Positions 9,193-16,885 of a stretch of DNA of 64,000 nt are shown in pieces. The notes beneath the pieces were generated by a model that worked only from the letters and a program-made list of their open reading frames with translations, was not told where the DNA came from and ran no database searches. A program made the position numbers and the translations under genes. Within the stretch, counting starts at the first letter, position 1, and every line of letters begins with the position of its first letter. The DNA is from Catalinimonas alkaloidigena. GTDB lineage: Bacteria > Bacteroidota > Bacteroidia > Cytophagales > Flexibacteraceae. The stretch is from assembly GCF_900100765.1 (NCBI RefSeq), contig NZ_FNFO01000001.1, positions 186,001 through 250,000 on the forward strand, written 5' to 3'.

Positions 9193-11493
9193 TTACTGGG
9201 TAAGGTAAAAAGGGTAAAAACGATCGTTTTTGGCAATCGTTCGGTCAGTTTTTTGGTAAAGATCTACGCCTACCGGGCGAATCATCAGTTCGTCGATGTC
9301 GAGGAGAGGAGCGCCGGGAGCTACGTTCGAACACGTGATGCGTACCGAGGTCGCCGACGGGGGCACTTCTACCGGAGCTTCGAACAGCGCCCATGGGCCA
9401 TCCAGCGTGGCCAATTCGCGAAAAGCCGAAAAGCGCTGGCTGGACACCGGCGTGTGCGTCGTATCCAGGAACTGCACGTCGACCAGCGTACGCGCGTATA
9501 AATCTTGCGCAATGTCGGCCATCCAGAACGTAAGGAGGCACCGCGACGCCTGCGAAGGAACCGATCCTTCGTACAGCACCCCCCCGTTAAGCGGAATACG
9601 TTTCCCGCCGGCCCCTTGGTAAGCCGCTGCGGAATCTTCTTCGTCAAACGACTGGTAGACGAACGCTGCCCCGGCCGGAGTGGCCCAAAGGTTCTCTTGC
9701 GGGGGGCGACGCAGCGTATCCCACGCGGCCCAGGTGCGTTGTGCCTGCTCGCGCGGCAGGGCGGCAAGTTGGCGCAGGGGCAATTCAGCCACCACCAGCC
9801 GGTTCAGTTGCGACACGGGGCGGGCATGGTGCAGCATGGTGCGGCCCACGGTGTTCATCTCCACCGTATCGATCATCAGCAGCAACGGTCGTGCATCAGG
9901 CAGCTCGTCCAGTAAAGGGTATGGACGGTAGGGCTCCAGGGCCAGGGGTAGGTTGCGGTACGTTTGGCCCAGCGAGGTGCGGGGCATGTGCACGGCAGTA
10001 AGCGGCAACCCGGTATGTAGCGAAAGCAGGTAAGCGTAGACCGGAAAAGCTTCCAGCCACACGCTTTCGGAACCCAGATGAAAGTACGGATGCGGCACAA
10101 TGGCTTGCACCTGCGCTGGATTTACCTGACGAATCCAGTCGTTTTGGGGAAGCGCAAGGGCGTAGTCGGCATAATCGGGTAGCTTGTTTTGCAGCGATGC
10201 ACCCACACCCCGGTTGTTTTCAAAGGCTTCGTAGTACAACAGCAGTAGCGGCAGCACGAGCCACACCCCCCGCACGGAACGGAGAGGAAGTCGGCCCGCC
10301 GTGCGGTAGATCCACACAAAAGCCAGCCAGTTGATGACGTAGAAAAATACCCAGTTGAACCGTCCGATGCTACGCAACTGCCGGAAAAACGGCACATAAT
10401 AGACCAGCCGATCGGAGGGTGCCCAGGTAAACGGCCAGCCAAACGACAGCAGCAGGCAGACCACGCTGGTCCAGAAAAGTGCGTTCAGCAGCGGATCGCC
10501 CGTCCAGCGGAGCCAGGAGAACTTTTGGTGCCGTATCAGAAAAAACAGGCCGCTGCCCAGCAGCACCACGAGAAACCCGACCGCCGTCAGGCCAATGTAG
10601 GCAATGCCTTCGTGGCTCACCTCACGGATGGGGATCAGGTGCTCGTGAATCAGACGGCCGAGGGGCTGGTTGATGGGCAGAAACACCCCCTCCCACGAAG
10701 CGTGGTAAGCAAAAAAGCCCCAGGGGTAGCGCGAGCGGTCGGTGACCGGATCGGTCAACAGCAGCCAGCCTGTAAATACGGCATAGGCTATCACTACCTG
10801 AAGCGCATAGTGGCCAACGGCCCAAAGCGGACGACGGAACCGCTGTTCGAAAAGCCACTGCCATGCCCAATAACCCGTGAGCACCAGCGCCATGAGGCCA
10901 TAAAAATAGAGATGGGTCAGGGCACAGACCAGCAGAAAAAGACCGATGACAAGACTTTTGCCGTGGGTCGGTTTGCGGTCGAAACGCAGCATCAGCCAGA
11001 ACAGCATCGGCAGAAAAAACTCGTACACCAACGCCAGGTGGCCGTGCATGCGGTCGACCTGCGGCGACAGAAACGCGATTCCTGTGGCGGCCAGGGCTGC
11101 ATAGAGGGGCTCGACTCTGAGGGACGACAACAGAAGATAATACACCAGCGCACACACCATCAATGATAGCAGCATCGACAGGTTCAGGATACCCACCGTG
11201 TAGTTCGAAATGTCGTACACATACTCGCTGAATGCCTTCACCACATTGGTCAGGAGCGGATTCGCCGTGTAGAGGACATGGTCGCCATAGGGGTAATTCA
11301 TGCCTTCGAACCGGTGGTACGACGTGTCGTACTTGATGTGGTAGAGGCTGGTATAGTAGGCTTGAAGTCCATCGCCACCTGCCGAGAAGTAGTACGTATT
11401 CGGGCTTACCAACAAAGGCCGGTACAGAAGGCTGAGGGCAGAAAGAGAAAGCAGGAACGTGAGGAGAAAGCCGGTTGTAGAGGAGCGGATCAT
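9193..11493 (-). CDS. Large polytopic membrane protein, putative GT-C-type sugar transferase
   Basis: 766 residues. The N-terminal 450 residues hold about ten to twelve hydrophobic helices, and the last 300 are soluble and predicted extracytoplasmic. The first loop has FSAGGDGLQAYYTSLYHIKY and FEGMNYPYGDHVLYTANPLL, a D-G / Y-P-x-G-D arrangement seen in bacterial GT-C-like proteins (DUF6311-like). A function in glycan assembly is inferred from topology and from the adjacent GtrB-like GT2 gene. The ATG at 11493 overlaps the upstream stop by one base (TGATG), indicating translational coupling; a GTG one codon upstream is also possible. Confidence 0.6.
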   Translation of the reverse strand: MIRSSTTGFLLTFLLSLSALSLLYRPLLVSPNTYYFSAGGDGLQAYYTSLYHIKYDTSYHRFEGMNYPYGDHVLYTANPLLTNVVKAFSEYVYDISNYTVGILNLSMLLSLMVCALVYYLLLSSLRVEPLYAALAATGIAFLSPQVDRMHGHLALVYEFFLPMLFWLMLRFDRKPTHGKSLVIGLFLLVCALTHLYFYGLMALVLTGYWAWQWLFEQRFRRPLWAVGHYALQVVIAYAVFTGWLLLTDPVTDRSRYPWGFFAYHASWEGVFLPINQPLGRLIHEHLIPIREVSHEGIAYIGLTAVGFLVVLLGSGLFFLIRHQKFSWLRWTGDPLLNALFWTSVVCLLLSFGWPFTWAPSDRLVYYVPFFRQLRSIGRFNWVFFYVINWLAFVWIYRTAGRLPLRSVRGVWLVLPLLLLYYEAFENNRGVGASLQNKLPDYADYALALPQNDWIRQVNPAQVQAIVPHPYFHLGSESVWLEAFPVYAYLLSLHTGLPLTAVHMPRTSLGQTYRNLPLALEPYRPYPLLDELPDARPLLLMIDTVEMNTVGRTMLHHARPVSQLNRLVVAELPLRQLAALPREQAQRTWAAWDTLRRPPQENLWATPAGAAFVYQSFDEEDSAAAYQGAGGKRIPLNGGVLYEGSVPSQASRCLLTFWMADIAQDLYARTLVDVQFLDTTHTPVSSQRFSAFRELATLDGPWALFEAPVEVPPSATSVRITCSNVAPGAPLLDIDELMIRPVGVDLYQKTDRTIAKNDRFYPFYLTQ

Positions 11494-12503
11494 CACAACT
11501 CTTTCGGAGAAGCCAGCACAGGATCAACGGCATCAGTGGCATCTTTTACGAAATAAAGAGGCCGGTTTTTTGTCTCACGGTAGATCCGTGCCAGGTATTC
11601 GCCCAGGATGCCGATCACCACCAGTTGGACGCCGCCCATCAACAGCACCGTGACCAGAATTGAGGTCCAGCCTTCGATGGTTTGCCCCCGGAAATACATC
11701 ACTATGGCAAACAGCGCGTACAACAGACCGGCACATCCGAAAAACAGGCCGGCAAAAAACGAGAGCTGTAGCGGCCGTGCCGAGAAGGAAATGATGCCGT
11801 CAAGTGCCAGATAGACCATTTTCTTGAGCGTATACTTGCTTTTGCCGGCGTGGCGCGTCGTCTCCTGGTACGGAACATACACCTGGTTGAAGCCAATCCA
11901 GGCAAACAGCCCCCGGTTGAAGCGGTCTTTCTCAGGCAGGGACAGGTAAGCTTGCAGGGCACGTCGGCTGACCAGCCGGAAATCGGCGGCCCCAGGGTGG
12001 AAGTGGGTATCCGACAGGTAGTTCATGAGGCGGTAAAACCAAACAGACGTTTTGCGTTTCAGGACCGACATGTGTTCGCCGTCTTTGCGGATGGCGTGGA
12101 CCACGTCGTACCCGCGTTGAAAATGCTTGTAAAGTTCGGGCAGCATCTCCGGGGGGTGTTGCAGGTCGGCATCCATCGAAATAATGGCTTCGCCCTGGCT
12201 GTGTTCGAACCCGGCTGTGAGCGCCACCTGATGCCCAAAGTTGCGCGACAGAGAAACGCCGCGGACGGCCTTGTCGTGTTGGGCCAGGGTGCGAATCTCC
12301 TGAAACGACGCGTCGGTGCTGCCGTCGTCCACAAACACAATCTCGTAGCGGAGCCCGGTGGGTTGCAGTACCTCCGTCAGGCGGCGGTGGATCACTGGTA
12401 AGTTTTCGGCCTCGTTCAGCAGGGGAATGACGATGCTAAGGTCTTTCAAAACGGTTGCCGCAGTTAGTTGAAATGAGACTACACAAGGAGAAACAGGGAC
12501 CAA
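11493..12503 (-). CDS. GT2 polyprenyl-phosphate glycosyltransferase, GtrB/ArnC type
   Basis: 336 residues from the TTG at 12503. A second TTG at 12449 gives 318 residues starting MKDLSIVIPLLNEAENLP, which fits the family length better, and no ATG is available. SIVIPLLNEAE, IVFVDDGSTDAS, SRNFGHQVALTAGFEHS, SMDADLQHPPE and GAADFRLVSRRA are signature blocks of the DPM1/ArnC/GtrB group. Two C-terminal membrane helices follow (LQLSFFAGLFFGCAGLLYAL and ILVTVLLMGGVQLVVIGILG), ending in EYLARIYRETKNRPLYFV. The enzyme makes a polyprenyl-phosphate-linked sugar, the donor used by GT-C proteins such as its neighbours. It is coupled to the downstream 766-residue membrane protein. Confidence 0.9.
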   Translation of the reverse strand: MVPVSPCVVSFQLTAATVLKDLSIVIPLLNEAENLPVIHRRLTEVLQPTGLRYEIVFVDDGSTDASFQEIRTLAQHDKAVRGVSLSRNFGHQVALTAGFEHSQGEAIISMDADLQHPPEMLPELYKHFQRGYDVVHAIRKDGEHMSVLKRKTSVWFYRLMNYLSDTHFHPGAADFRLVSRRALQAYLSLPEKDRFNRGLFAWIGFNQVYVPYQETTRHAGKSKYTLKKMVYLALDGIISFSARPLQLSFFAGLFFGCAGLLYALFAIVMYFRGQTIEGWTSILVTVLLMGGVQLVVIGILGEYLARIYRETKNRPLYFVKDATDAVDPVLASPKEL

Positions 12504-12552
12504 ACTTACATGAATTCCGCTAATGTCATGAGGGCCAGAAAGATCCCTGAAG

Positions 12553-13080
12553 TCAGGGTAGCCGCGTCAGTGTTACGTCGTCTACATAAAACGCCCCCCG
12601 CCCGTCGCCCATCCAGGCGTAGAGCTTGAACTTGGCGTCTTCTGGCAGGCCTTCCGGCAATTCAATCACCTTTTCGAGCTTCCACCAGGCGTTACTTTCT
12701 CCGGTGTGGGCCACCTCTTCGTAAACCAACCCGGAATTATCGACGGGCGAGTGCACGGCCATGATCAGGGCTACGTGGGCCTTGGGGTCGTCGCGGTACA
12801 CATACGCCTCCAACTTGAGGCGGCGCGCCCCTTCGTGATAGAACTGCCCCACGGGCTTGGAGAAACTGGGACCGAAAGGCTGCTGGGGCGTTACTTTGAT
12901 GCTGTACCGGCCCGAGTGTGCGCGCTCGTCCGTCAGGGTCGGAAGTGAGGTCCATCCGCCATAGCTCTCAAAGTCGTTATGGGTAATCAGATGCGCATCA
13001 TCACGGGAATCGGGCGCTCCGCAGCGGACAAGACTTACGGCAGTAACTAGGACCAGCATCCCTGTGCGGAAATAACTCAT
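12553..13080 (-). CDS. Putative lipoprotein with carbohydrate-binding-like beta-sandwich
   Basis: 175 residues from the ATG at 13080. The start MSYFRTGMLVLVTAVSLVRC gives a hydrophobic segment ending at a cysteine followed by GAPDS, a lipobox-like signal. The rest (ITHNDFESYGGW, SGRYSIKVTPQQPFGPSFSK, KLEAYVYRDDP, GAFYVDDVTLTRLP) has the strand pattern of jelly-roll carbohydrate-binding modules, with the closing VDDV-T-L motif. No catalytic domain is present. The ATG overlaps the stop of the upstream GT39 gene by four bases, so the protein is made with that enzyme and may bind or modulate the glycan it builds. This last point is inference. Confidence 0.65.
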   Translation of the reverse strand: MSYFRTGMLVLVTAVSLVRCGAPDSRDDAHLITHNDFESYGGWTSLPTLTDERAHSGRYSIKVTPQQPFGPSFSKPVGQFYHEGARRLKLEAYVYRDDPKAHVALIMAVHSPVDNSGLVYEEVAHTGESNAWWKLEKVIELPEGLPEDAKFKLYAWMGDGRGAFYVDDVTLTRLP

Positions 13081-14603
13081 GGCTGTAAAGTAAGTTGGGT
13101 AGAGTCGGCGACGTGTGGCCGAACCAGTTTCAGCAAACGGCAGTGTCCGTAACTTTCCAGCGTGACGTAATCGTACTGGGCAGCGAGGGGCGGGAGGTAC
13201 GACGATTCGCACGTCATAACCGTAGCACCCACGGGAAGTTGGGCAATTTGCGACAGGTGGGTGAGCTGGTACTGGTAGGCATGATTGTAGGCATGCACGT
13301 AATAGTACAGGTGCGTGTTGTTCAGCGGATTTAGAATGTAGTACTCTTTCAGCGAAGGATTCGTCTCTTTAAGGTGCTGCATAAAGGGGCCGTATTCCAG
13401 CTGGCTCCAGTTGATGTAATAGGAAAAGCCCAGCGGAAAGCGATTTTTGTGGAGAATCCACCTGTAGCTGGGTATGAAGAGCACCAGAAATACGACCACC
13501 GTTGCGTGCCACGCCCGGAAAGGGAGCCGGTACAGCATAATAAAGTAGTCGGCCATCAGGAATATCCCGATGCTGGTGAGCAGGGCCAGAAAGGGATAGG
13601 TGGGGACATCGTACCAGGCAATTTTTGTGGAAGCCACCGATAACACCAGCAGCAGGCTCAATGCACAGCACAAGGAAAGGACGACCAGCGGGTGGTAGGG
13701 GCGGGTAGGGTGCAGAAACAGAAACGGAAGTATAAACGGTAGCACAAATATCCACGGCGTAAAGCGCTCGGTAATCAGGTTCGTCAGGTAGTAATAGGGC
13801 CCTCCTTTGTGGCCTTGTACTACGCCGCCAAAGCGCCCGCCGAGTTCGTACTGCCAGACGTGCGCGAAATATCCCGGATTGTTCCATTCCCGCACGACAT
13901 AGTAAGTCACAATGGCGAACACAAATACCCCAATGGCGGCATAAAGCTGCCAGAATTTGAAAAGCACCCCGAGTTTACCACGGAAGAGAGCATACAAGAA
14001 CAGCCCCGGCAGAAAAAACAATCCGGCGATCCCTTTGATCAGGGAGGCGATCAGAATGGCACCGGCACAGAGAAGCAGGTAAAGCGTGCGGCGTCGGTCA
14101 TGTTCCAACAGGCGATAATACGCGAAGCACGAAATGGTCAGAAATAGCGTGAGGGGAGCGTCGGTATCGGCAGTCCGTGTTGCATGAGGCCCTACGTAGC
14201 CATAGGCGCTCAACAGCACCAGCGCGCTCAGGTACCCGATCAGCGGCTGGCGAATCTCACGACTGCAAAACCAGATCAGTAAAAGGGCGGTACCCAGGCC
14301 ACTCAATGCCGACGGCAGGCGCAGCGCTACTTCTGAAAAGCCGAACAATTGCAAACAGACCGCCTGAATCCACTTCATCAGCGGTGGCTTGGTGGTATGT
14401 TGATTGACCAACCAGCTCCCGCCTTCGACCATATCCATCGCACTGACAGCCCGCAACGATTCGTCCCAGATGTAGAGTGCCGGATGTCCCAGTCGCCAGA
14501 AAAGCGCGAAATACGCAAGGATCAGGAAGGGAGGCAGCAGAAAGAAATGAATCGATCGCTGAGAGGAAAGCGTCATGCGAATCACGAATGAAACAGTAAA
14601 CAT
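13077..14603 (-). CDS. GT39 (ArnT/PMT-like) glycosyltransferase
   Basis: 508 residues with about eleven to twelve hydrophobic segments. LGHPALYIWDESLRAVSAMD holds the conserved Asp-Glu of the first periplasmic loop of ArnT/PMT enzymes, followed by NQHTTKPPLMKWIQAVCLQL (the KPPL motif), LRLPSALSGLGTALLL and HATRTADTDAPLTLFL, all characteristic of family GT39/PMT_2. It should transfer a sugar from a polyprenyl-phosphate donor to lipid A, a protein or a glycan on the periplasmic face. The ATG at 14603 is used; an in-frame ATG nine codons later is an alternative. It overlaps the following lipoprotein gene by four bases. Confidence 0.85.
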   Translation of the reverse strand: MFTVSFVIRMTLSSQRSIHFFLLPPFLILAYFALFWRLGHPALYIWDESLRAVSAMDMVEGGSWLVNQHTTKPPLMKWIQAVCLQLFGFSEVALRLPSALSGLGTALLLIWFCSREIRQPLIGYLSALVLLSAYGYVGPHATRTADTDAPLTLFLTISCFAYYRLLEHDRRRTLYLLLCAGAILIASLIKGIAGLFFLPGLFLYALFRGKLGVLFKFWQLYAAIGVFVFAIVTYYVVREWNNPGYFAHVWQYELGGRFGGVVQGHKGGPYYYLTNLITERFTPWIFVLPFILPFLFLHPTRPYHPLVVLSLCCALSLLLVLSVASTKIAWYDVPTYPFLALLTSIGIFLMADYFIMLYRLPFRAWHATVVVFLVLFIPSYRWILHKNRFPLGFSYYINWSQLEYGPFMQHLKETNPSLKEYYILNPLNNTHLYYYVHAYNHAYQYQLTHLSQIAQLPVGATVMTCESSYLPPLAAQYDYVTLESYGHCRLLKLVRPHVADSTQLTLQP

Positions 14604-14660
14604 AGGAGATAAAACGCATTCGCGAAAGCCTGACGGTGACTACGTTGGGACGCAGGCGAT

Positions 14661-15809
14661 TTAGCCGGCGCCGCGTTCGGTCACGATGCCCTGGGTGGCC
14701 GCCCACTGGTTTAGGTCCTGTTTCTGTAGAGCCGACGCCATCAGTTCCGGAAACAGGTCGGGAGTACAGGCGAACACGGGAACGCCCATCGCGGCGAGGG
14801 CGGCAGCGTTCTGGTGATCGTAGGCAGGCTTGCCGTCGTCGCTCAGCGCGAGCAGCACCACGAGTTGCACGCCGGCCTGGGCCAGGGCATTGGCCAGTTG
14901 AAGCATCTTGCGGCGGTCGCCTCCTTCGAACAGGTCGGTGATCAGCACCAGCACCGTGTCGGTGGGGCGAGTGATAAGTTGTTGGCAATACAGCAAGGCG
15001 CGGTGGATGTCGGTGCCGCCGCCCAACTGCACACCGAACAGCAGATCGACCGGATCTTCCAGGTCTTCCGTCAGGTCGGCCACCGCCGTATCGAACACGA
15101 TCATGCGGGTGTTCACCGCCGGGATGGACGCCAGCACCGCCCCGAAGATGCCGGAGTAGATGACCGAGGCGGCCATCGAGCCGCTCTGGTCCAGACACAA
15201 CACCACGTCTTTCAGCGCCGAGCGTTTCCGTCCCCAGCCCAGGCGCGTTTCCGGTACGATGGTCCGGTAGTCGGGTTGGTAATGCTTCAGGTTTTTGAGG
15301 ATGGTCCGGTGCCAGTTGATTTCGTGGTGGCGCGGACGTTTGTTCAGTGCGGCGCGGTTCAGGCTACCCGCCACGGCCTGTTGCATGGGATGCGCCAGCT
15401 TCTTCATCAAATCGTCGACCACCTTCTGCACCACTTGCCGGGCCGTATCCTTCGTTTTCTCCGGAATCACCCGACTCAGCGAAAGCAGCGTCGCGACCAG
15501 GTGGATGTCCGGTTCGGCCGAGGCCAGCATTTCGGGTTCCAGAAGCATTTGCGTCAGATTCAGCCGCTCCAGGGCATCGCGTTGCATCACCTGCACCACC
15601 GACGAAGGAAAGTAGGTGCGAATATCGCCCAGCCAGCGCGACACGTTCGGAGACGAGGAGCCGAGGCCGCCTTTCCGCTCCGCATCGTAGAGTGCGGTCA
15701 GCACACGGTCCAGGTCCTGCATCTCGCCTTGCAGCGATACGCCGGTGCCATCATTCGCATCGCCGCCCAAAATCAGGCGCCAGCGTTCCAGGTGTTCGGG
15801 GTGGGTCAT
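14661..15809 (-). CDS. VWA-domain protein of the MoxR/DUF5682 gene set
   Basis: 382 residues. The N-terminal 200 residues are helical. A von Willebrand A domain then starts at KDVVLCLDQSGSMAASV, with an intact MIDAS (DQSGS at about 207-211, GGGTDIH near 266, ITDLFEGGD near 294). Intact MIDAS residues imply metal-dependent binding to a partner. VWA proteins with this architecture are standard partners of MoxR AAA ATPases (compare ViaA with RavA), and a MoxR gene lies 4.3 kb upstream on the same strand. It is the last gene of the SWIM-DUF5691-MoxR-DUF5682-VWA set and is separated from DUF5682 by an AT-rich cassette flanked by inverted repeats. Confidence 0.85.
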   Translation of the reverse strand: MTHPEHLERWRLILGGDANDGTGVSLQGEMQDLDRVLTALYDAERKGGLGSSSPNVSRWLGDIRTYFPSSVVQVMQRDALERLNLTQMLLEPEMLASAEPDIHLVATLLSLSRVIPEKTKDTARQVVQKVVDDLMKKLAHPMQQAVAGSLNRAALNKRPRHHEINWHRTILKNLKHYQPDYRTIVPETRLGWGRKRSALKDVVLCLDQSGSMAASVIYSGIFGAVLASIPAVNTRMIVFDTAVADLTEDLEDPVDLLFGVQLGGGTDIHRALLYCQQLITRPTDTVLVLITDLFEGGDRRKMLQLANALAQAGVQLVVLLALSDDGKPAYDHQNAAALAAMGVPVFACTPDLFPELMASALQKQDLNQWAATQGIVTERGAG

Positions 15810-15948
15810 GGAATTACAATTTCAAATTACAGATGGCACATTGGGTTTCGGGTTGCAGGTCGAAAGCCCTAGGACACAAGGCGCAGATCGCAGGTCTAAA
15901 ATATTCACTCATACGTCACAGGTGCTGGCACTACAACACGTTTCTTCG

Positions 15949-16007
15949 TTGTCATCGCCCGCTGCCACGGGGGCCGTTGCCACGGTGGCCGGCGACCCGG
16001 CTCGAAC
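15949..16007 (+). repeat. Left arm of a long inverted repeat bounding an AT-rich cassette
   Basis: 59 bases that are nearly identical to the reverse complement of 16763-16835. The match runs from the TTGTCATCGCC end through GCCACGGGGGCCGTTG and CACGGTGGCCGGCGACCC to GCTCGAAC. Differences are two or three substitutions and a 14-base block present only in the right arm. The arms are GC-rich and contain smaller GCCAC/GTGGC palindromes, so they can form strong RNA structure. Confidence 0.85.
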
Positions 16008-16080
16008 GGGAGAGATCTTTTGCACTTCGGCGGCTGATGATGTACTCATGCAGCCGATGGGCGAGGCACAACCAGTGGGT

Positions 16081-16515
16081 TTAAGATTTGATATCAGAAG
16101 CTGCTTTCTTGCCTTCTATATGTATGTATAATGATTTAGCAGTAATGACTAAGTTGTCATCTGCATGAGGCTGACCAGTATTTCCATAAGGATCTAATGA
16201 GAAGTAGTAAGAGCCATTTTCCTGCTTAACCAACGTTATGTCAGAGTAATAGCTGCTTCCAAAATCCTCACTAATACCAACTTCTATAACTTTCTCAAAC
16301 TGTAGTTCTATTTTACATTTCTCAAGCTTATCTTTTTTAGCTCGCTTTCTTATGAATAATTCAACTGTAGTGGTTGACTTGCTATCATCATGATAGTCTA
16401 GATTTATTTTTAAAGTGGATATCTGCCCATCACCCACCACATAATTCGAAAGCAATTCTTCTAATTCAATTTCCATTGCCGAAAGAAATTTAAGTTTTGC
16501 AGCATTTCGTGACAT
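16081..16515 (-). CDS. Hypothetical protein inside the inverted-repeat cassette
   Basis: 144 residues not recognised as any family. It is predicted soluble and cytoplasmic, with no signal peptide. It has an N-terminal helix rich in Glu/Leu (MEIELEELLSNYV) and then alternating strands with many charged residues (LFIRKRAKKDKLEKCKIELQ, YYFSLDPYGNTGQPHADDNL). Base composition differs sharply from the surroundings: three 60-base lines inside it hold only 23, 25 and 16 G+C. It lies between the two arms of a long inverted repeat and splits the VWA gene from DUF5682, which suggests a recent arrival. Small size and charge would suit an immunity or accessory protein, but there is no direct evidence for that. 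Confidence 0.6.
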   Translation of the reverse strand: MSRNAAKLKFLSAMEIELEELLSNYVVGDGQISTLKINLDYHDDSKSTTTVELFIRKRAKKDKLEKCKIELQFEKVIEVGISEDFGSSYYSDITLVKQENGSYYFSLDPYGNTGQPHADDNLVITAKSLYIHIEGKKAASDIKS

Positions 16516-16762
16516 AACTAGTTGATTATTAAGTTATTGATAGTCAGTAAATACTCCCTTCTCTATTATTTATTATAGTTGCTTCCACCATCGGTGTATT
16601 CACTGAAAGAGCGGGATATCGACGTCCATTGTATTGTCATGCTGAAAGCGGTCCTGCAACGGCGGATCGTGCCGCCGCATCTTCTTACTTTCACTGTTTT
16701 CTGTTCCAAAACAAACGAGATTTGGCACGGGTCCCGGCGGGGCACCGCACCCCGCTCGCGCT

Positions 16763-16835
16763 GTTCGAGCTGGGTCGCCGGCCACCGTGGGACGGCCGCC
16801 GTGACAACGGCCCCCGTGGCAGCAGGCGATGACAA
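16763..16835 (-). repeat. Right arm of the long inverted repeat
   Basis: 73 bases. The reverse complement matches 15949-16007 apart from an extra 14-base block in the middle. The region 16516-16762 between the hypothetical gene and this arm has no convincing gene, and short open frames through the arm are low-complexity translations of the repeat. The arm ends 51 bases before the stop of the DUF5682 gene. Confidence 0.85.
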
Positions 16836-16885
16836 GTAAGGAGGAATGAGTTTTACCGCTTTCTATCACTTTATACTCTGAACTT

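Noticed and set aside
14257-15198. 313-codon minus-strand open frame spanning the VWA and GT39 genes
   Set aside because: It crosses the boundary of two real genes in a third frame and is Arg/Gly-rich noise.
14814-15872. 352-codon plus-strand open frame opposite the VWA gene
   Set aside because: His/Gln/Arg-rich shadow of the VWA gene, with no start signal or family features.
16566-16869. Short frames through the right inverted-repeat arm
   Set aside because: They read the GC-rich repeat as low-complexity peptide (for example CCHGGRCHGG) and shift with the repeat length.
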